Source: Streptomyces sp. NBC_00102 (GTDB lineage: Bacteria; Actinomycetota; Actinomycetes; Streptomycetales; Streptomycetaceae). Taken from it: a stretch of 64,000 bases of DNA. The stretch lies in the NCBI RefSeq assembly GCF_026343115.1, contig NZ_JAPEMC010000005.1:62001-126000 (forward strand). The letters run 5' to 3'. Every line of letters starts with the position of its first letter. The first letter of the stretch is position 1. The position numbers were made by a program, and so were the translations under genes. Below are positions 60,149 through 64,000 of the stretch, piece after piece. The notes under the pieces are model-generated. The model saw only the letters and a list, made by a program, of their open reading frames with translations, searched no databases and was not told the origin of the DNA.

Positions 60149-61293
60149 CATTCGGACGCGACCTGTACGGACCCGACCACGAGGCGTTCCGCGAGACGGT
60201 GCGGACCTTCCTCGCCAAGGAGTCGGTTCCCCACCACGAACGCTGGGAGAAGCAGGGCGTCGTGGACCGTGAGGTGTGGCGATCGGCGGGCCGGCAGGGT
60301 CTGCTGGGCATGGCCGTCGCCGAGGAGTACGGCGGCGGAGGCAGCGACGACTTCCGTTACAGCGCCGTGCTCATCGAGGAGCTGGCCCGCGCCGGCGCCT
60401 CCGGGCCGGCCCTGAGCCTGCACAACGACATCGTCGGCCCGTACCTGACCCGGCTCGCCGACCAGGAGCAGAAACGCCGCTGGCTGCCCGGGTTCGTCTC
60501 CGGCGACATCATCACCGCCATCGCCATGACGGAACCCGGCGCCGGTTCCGACCTCCAGGGCATCCGCACCACCGCCACCGACCAGGGCGACCACTACCTG
60601 CTCAACGGCGCGAAGACCTTCATCTCCAACGGCGTTCTCGCCGACCTGGTGATCGTCGTCGCCCGTACCACCCCCGAGGGCGGCAGCGGCGGCCAGAGCC
60701 TGCTCGTCGTGGAACGCGGCACGGCGGGCTTCGAACGCGGCCGCAACCTCGACAAGATCGGCCAGAAAGCCCAGGACACCGCCGAGTTGTCGTTCACCGA
60801 CGTGCGTGTTCCCAAGGAGAACCTGCTCGGCGAGGAGAACCGGGCCTTCGTCCACCTCGTGGAGAACCTCGCCCAGGAGCGGCTGGCCATCGCGGTCGGC
60901 GCCGCCGCCGGGGCCGAGCGGATCCTGGAGGTGACCACGCGGTACGTCAAGGAGCGCGAGGCGTTCGGCAGACCGCTGGCCCGGCTTCAGCACATCCGCT
61001 TCGAGATCGCCGAGATGGCCACCGAGGCGGCGGTCACCCGCACCTTCCTGGACGCTTGCGTCCTGGAGCACAGCCAGGGCCGGCTCGACGCCGTACATGC
61101 CTCGATGGCCAAGTGGTGGGCGACCGAACTGCAGAAGCGGACCGTCGACCGCTGCCTCCAACTCCACGGTGGATACGGCTACATGAGCGAGTTCCCGGTG
61201 GCGAAGGCGTTCCTCGACAGCCGTGTCCAGACCATCTACGGCGGCACCACCGAAATCATGAAGGAGATCATCGGCCGCTCGCTGCTCGGCTGA
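60145..61293 (+). CDS. Acyl-CoA dehydrogenase
   Basis: A 382-residue FAD enzyme forming the 2,3-double bond of acyl-CoAs. Typical blocks are [45 protein letters not shown], the [21 protein letters not shown] segment and the late [40 protein letters not shown], which holds the family FAD-binding glycine/threonine turn and a conserved glutamate. The GTG start overlaps the previous stop (GTGA). Fits a short- or branched-chain substrate, given the neighbouring racemase. Confidence 0.93.
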   Translation: MTFGRDLYGPDHEAFRETVRTFLAKESVPHHERWEKQGVVDREVWRSAGRQGLLGMAVAEEYGGGGSDDFRYSAVLIEELARAGASGPALSLHNDIVGPYLTRLADQEQKRRWLPGFVSGDIITAIAMTEPGAGSDLQGIRTTATDQGDHYLLNGAKTFISNGVLADLVIVVARTTPEGGSGGQSLLVVERGTAGFERGRNLDKIGQKAQDTAELSFTDVRVPKENLLGEENRAFVHLVENLAQERLAIAVGAAAGAERILEVTTRYVKEREAFGRPLARLQHIRFEIAEMATEAAVTRTFLDACVLEHSQGRLDAVHASMAKWWATELQKRTVDRCLQLHGGYGYMSEFPVAKAFLDSRVQTIYGGTTEIMKEIIGRSLLG

Positions 61294-61393
61294 GCACCGG
61301 ACGGGATCTCCGCGCGACACCCTCCGCGCCTGCGCACGGGCGAGATCCCTCCAGACCCGACTTCCCTCAGACCTGATACGGAAGGCACCCAAG

Positions 61394-62608
61394 GTGACCA
61401 GCGAAGCGTACGTGTACGACGCGATCCGCACCCCGCGCGGTCGCGGCAAGGACGACGGGGCCCTGCAGGGCACGAAGCCGATCGACCTGGTCGTCGGCCT
61501 GATCCACGAGATCCTTCGCCGCTTCCCGGAACTCGACCCGGCGACGATCGACGACATCGTGCTCGGTGTGGTGAGCCCGGTGGGAGACCAGGGTGCGGAC
61601 ATCGCCCGTACCGCAGCCCTCCTCGCGGGTCTGCCGGAGACGGTGGCCGGAGTCCAGGAGAACCGCTTCTGCGCGTCCGGACTGGAGGCCGTCAACATGG
61701 CCGCCATGAAGGTCCGCTCGGGCTGGGAGGACCTGGTGCTCGCGGGCGGCGTCGAGTCCATGTCGCGCGTCCCGATGGGCAGCGACGGCGGTGCCTGGGC
61801 GCTGGACCCGCGCACCAGCCACGACACCGGATTCGTCCCGCAGGGCATCGGCGCCGACCTGATCGCCACCCTGGAAGGCTTCACCCGGCACGACGTGGAC
61901 TCCTACGCGGCACTCTCCCAGGAGCGGGCCGCCGCGGCCTGGAAGGAGGGGCGCTTCGACCGCTCCGTCGTCCCCGTACGGGACCGCAACGGGCTGCCGG
62001 TCCTCGACCGGGACGAGCACATCCGGCCCGGCACCACCGCCGAGAGCCTGGCCGCGCTGAGGCCCTCCTTCGCGCAGTCCGGACAACTGGGCGGCTTCGA
62101 CGCGGTGGCCCTGCAGAAGTACCACTGGGTCGAGAGGATCGACCACGTCCACCACGCCGGCAACTCCTCCGGCATCGTCGACGGCGCCGCCCTGGTCGCC
62201 GTCGGCAGCAAGGAGGCGGGAGAGCGCCACGGCCTGAGTCCACGCGCCCGGATCGTCTCCGCCGCAGTCTCCGGAGCCGAGCCCACCATCATGCTGACCG
62301 GGCCCGCGCCCGCCTCCCGCAAAGCGCTCTCCAGGGCCGGACTGACCATCGAGGACATCGACCTGGTCGAGATCAACGAGGCATTCGCCGCCGTCGTCCT
62401 CCGCTACGTCAAGGACATGGGACTGAGCCTGGACAAGGTCAACGTCAACGGCGGGGCCATCGCCCTCGGCCACCCCCTCGGCGCCACCGGCGCGATGATC
62501 CTCGGCACCCTCGTGGACGAACTGGAACGCCGCGACCAGCGGTACGGGCTCGTCACCCTGTGCGTGGGCGGCGGCATGGGCATCGCCACCGTCGTCGAAC
62601 GTCTCTGA
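61394..62608 (+). CDS. Acetyl-CoA C-acyltransferase (thiolase)
   Basis: A 404-residue degradative thiolase, which cleaves 3-ketoacyl-CoA. The nucleophile is Cys93 ([15 protein letters not shown]). The histidine is in [16 protein letters not shown] and the second cysteine in [21 protein letters not shown] lies eight bases before the GTG start. There is a 100-base gap after the dehydrogenase gene. It acts with the following bifunctional protein as a beta-oxidation pair. Confidence 0.94.
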   Translation: MTSEAYVYDAIRTPRGRGKDDGALQGTKPIDLVVGLIHEILRRFPELDPATIDDIVLGVVSPVGDQGADIARTAALLAGLPETVAGVQENRFCASGLEAVNMAAMKVRSGWEDLVLAGGVESMSRVPMGSDGGAWALDPRTSHDTGFVPQGIGADLIATLEGFTRHDVDSYAALSQERAAAAWKEGRFDRSVVPVRDRNGLPVLDRDEHIRPGTTAESLAALRPSFAQSGQLGGFDAVALQKYHWVERIDHVHHAGNSSGIVDGAALVAVGSKEAGERHGLSPRARIVSAAVSGAEPTIMLTGPAPASRKALSRAGLTIEDIDLVEINEAFAAVVLRYVKDMGLSLDKVNVNGGAIALGHPLGATGAMILGTLVDELERRDQRYGLVTLCVGGGMGIATVVERL

Positions 62609-62659
62609 CCCGTCCCCGCCCGCCCGGCAGCTGTACGCCTTCCCTGGAGACAACACGCC

Positions 62660-64000
62660 ATGGACACCACCGCAAGGCCTTCCACCATCCGCTGGGAAGA
62701 GTCCGACGACCATGTCGTCACCCTCGTCCTGGACGACCCCGACCAGGCCGTCAACACCATGAACGCCGCGTTCATCGACTCGCTGGACGCCGTCGCCGCG
62801 CGGCTCTGGACCGCCCGCGACACCGTCCGGGGCGTCATCGTCACCTCCGCCAAGAAGAGCTTCTTCGCCGGGGGCGACCTGCGCGACCTGGTGTCCGTCA
62901 CCCCGGAGACCGCCGGAGCGTCCTACGAGGCCGGTATGCGGGTCAAGCGCTCGCTGCGGGTCCTGGAGACGCTGGGCAAGCCGGTCGTCGCCGCGATCAA
63001 CGGCGCCGCCCTGGGCGGTGGCTACGAGATAGCCCTCGCCTGTCACCACCGTGTGGTGCTGGACGCCCCCGGCGCCGCGGTCGGGCTCCCCGAAGTCACC
63101 CTGGGCCTGCTGCCGGGCGGCGGCGGAGTGACCCGCACGGTCCGCATGTTCGGCGTGGCGGACGCACTGCACAAGGTCCTCCTGGAGGGAACCCGGTACG
63201 CACCGGCGCGCGCCCTCGAGGCCGGACTGGTCGACGAGATCGCCGCCCGTCCGGACGAACTCCTCGCCAGAGCCCGGGCGTTCATCGACAGCCACCCGGT
63301 CTCGGCGCAGCCCTGGGACGCGCCCGGATACCGCATCCCCGGCGGTACCCCCGCCGACCCGGCACTCGCCGCACAACTTCCCGCCCTCACCGCGATGCTG
63401 AAGAGCAGGACGGGCGGTGCCCCCGGTCCGGCGCCGCGCAACATCCTCGCGGCGGCCGTGGAAAGCTCCCAGGTCGACGTGGACACCTCCTTCGCCGTGG
63501 AGGCCGGTTACCTCACGGAACTGGTCACCGGGCAGATCGCCAAGAACATGATCCAGGCGTTCTTCGACCTGCGGGCGGTCGACCACGGAGCCGGCCGTCC
63601 CCAGGGCATCGAGCCGCGCGAGGTGACCCGGGTGGCCGTGCTCGGCGCGGGGATGATGGGCGCCGGCATCGCCCACTCCTGCGCCGCCGCCGGACTCGAC
63701 GTCGTCCTCAAGGACCTCACCGCACAGGCGGCGGCGAAGGGGAAGAGCTACTCGGAGAAGCTCTGCGCCAGGGCGGTCTTCCGAGGGACGTCCACCCGGG
63801 AGAAGACGGAAGCCCTCCTGGCGCGCATCACCCCCACCGGCGACGTCCAGGACCTGGCCGGCTGCGACGTGGTGATCGAGGCCGTCTTCGAGGACACCGC
63901 CCTCAAGCACCAGGTGTTCCACGAGATCCGGGAGGTCGTCGCCCAGGACGCGCTGCTCTGCTCCAACACCTCCACCCTCCCCATCACCACCCTCGCCGAG
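62660..64000 (+). CDS. Fatty-acid oxidation bifunctional protein (enoyl-CoA hydratase / 3-hydroxyacyl-CoA dehydrogenase), 5' part
   Basis: 447 codons are visible and the gene runs off the window end. The N-terminal crotonase domain has [11 protein letters not shown] and [20 protein letters not shown] (oxyanion loop), with the acid region [20 protein letters not shown]. From about residue 325 the dehydrogenase domain begins with [28 protein letters not shown] (NAD-binding GxGxxG), continuing with [11 protein letters not shown] and [13 protein letters not shown] at the edge. Total length should be about 700-720. It completes beta-oxidation with the thiolase upstream. CTGGAGA precedes the ATG. 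Confidence 0.93.
   Translation, partial: MDTTARPSTIRWEESDDHVVTLVLDDPDQAVNTMNAAFIDSLDAVAARLWTARDTVRGVIVTSAKKSFFAGGDLRDLVSVTPETAGASYEAGMRVKRSLRVLETLGKPVVAAINGAALGGGYEIALACHHRVVLDAPGAAVGLPEVTLGLLPGGGGVTRTVRMFGVADALHKVLLEGTRYAPARALEAGLVDEIAARPDELLARARAFIDSHPVSAQPWDAPGYRIPGGTPADPALAAQLPALTAMLKSRTGGAPGPAPRNILAAAVESSQVDVDTSFAVEAGYLTELVTGQIAKNMIQAFFDLRAVDHGAGRPQGIEPREVTRVAVLGAGMMGAGIAHSCAAAGLDVVLKDLTAQAAAKGKSYSEKLCARAVFRGTSTREKTEALLARITPTGDVQDLAGCDVVIEAVFEDTALKHQVFHEIREVVAQDALLCSNTSTLPITTLAE

Noticed and set aside
1..64000. CRISPR array, insertion sequence, prophage or integrase
   Set aside because: No evenly spaced direct repeats with spacers, transposase motifs or phage structural genes were seen; the tandem repeats found are two or three units only.

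Overview
The window looks like chromosome from Streptomyces or a close actinobacterial relative. It is very GC-rich with strong third-position GC, many GTG starts and a likely TTG start, and several twin-arginine exported enzymes. It carries a DasR-type site in front of a chitinase, TPP and cobalamin riboswitches with actinobacterial gene partners, and an F420-type oxidoreductase. No insertion sequence, integrase, prophage or CRISPR array was found. It reads as a saprophyte's accessory catabolic region.

Layout. 0-14.3 kb: small hypotheticals, a GH76-type enzyme, a TPP-riboswitch-controlled NCS1 permease (cytX), a Tat-exported phospholipase C, a GxGYxYP-family protein, an MFS/hydrolase pair and an FAD oxidoreductase/SRPBCC pair. 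The GH76 and GxGYxYP genes share a LacI-type operator word (TGACANCGTTGTCA). 14.7-16.8 kb: small charged stress-type proteins. 16.8-24.1 kb: a pectin locus. A polypeptide joining an ECF sigma factor, a Zn-finger-like motif, membrane segments and a secreted beta-helix is divergent from a pectinesterase and a pectate lyase that share a nearly identical 501-bp ricin module, followed by a GH43 enzyme. 24.3-35.9 kb: a pirin-acetyltransferase fusion, an AhpD-like protein, a WecA/MraY-like protein lacking its catalytic aspartates, a glucarate/galactarate operon (kdgD-gudD-symporter), a cobalt uptake operon (cbtB-cbtA) under a cobalamin riboswitch, a TPR protein and a second pirin. The sugar-acid operon would fit downstream of pectin-derived uronates.

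36-51 kb: a DasR-type chitinase gene; a previously easy-to-miss tRNA-Gly(UCC)-like gene with an abnormal T-loop, flanked by perfect terminators; a leftward operon led by a LacI regulator (FAD oxidoreductase, HyuA-like protein, unknown protein, permease, beta-propeller glycosidase); a MarR remnant; and a rightward ChvE-MmsA-MmsB sugar ABC transporter with its own LacI-type operator.

52.5-64 kb: a probable polyisoprene (rubber) catabolic region. A latex clearing protein with all five key haem-pocket residues conserved lies near a tandem-TetR protein, an alcohol dehydrogenase, a GXWXG protein and a second TetR. Divergent from these is an operon for alpha-methylacyl-CoA racemase, F420-type oxidoreductase, acyl-CoA dehydrogenase, thiolase and a bifunctional hydratase/dehydrogenase that runs off the end. 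Together they would cleave the polymer outside the cell and beta-oxidise methyl-branched acyl-CoAs inside.

The most unusual items are the tRNA-Gly-like gene, which resembles peptidoglycan-dedicated tRNAs, and the sigma-membrane-beta-helix fusion beside the pectinase genes. All family assignments come from reading motifs by eye; no database search was run.
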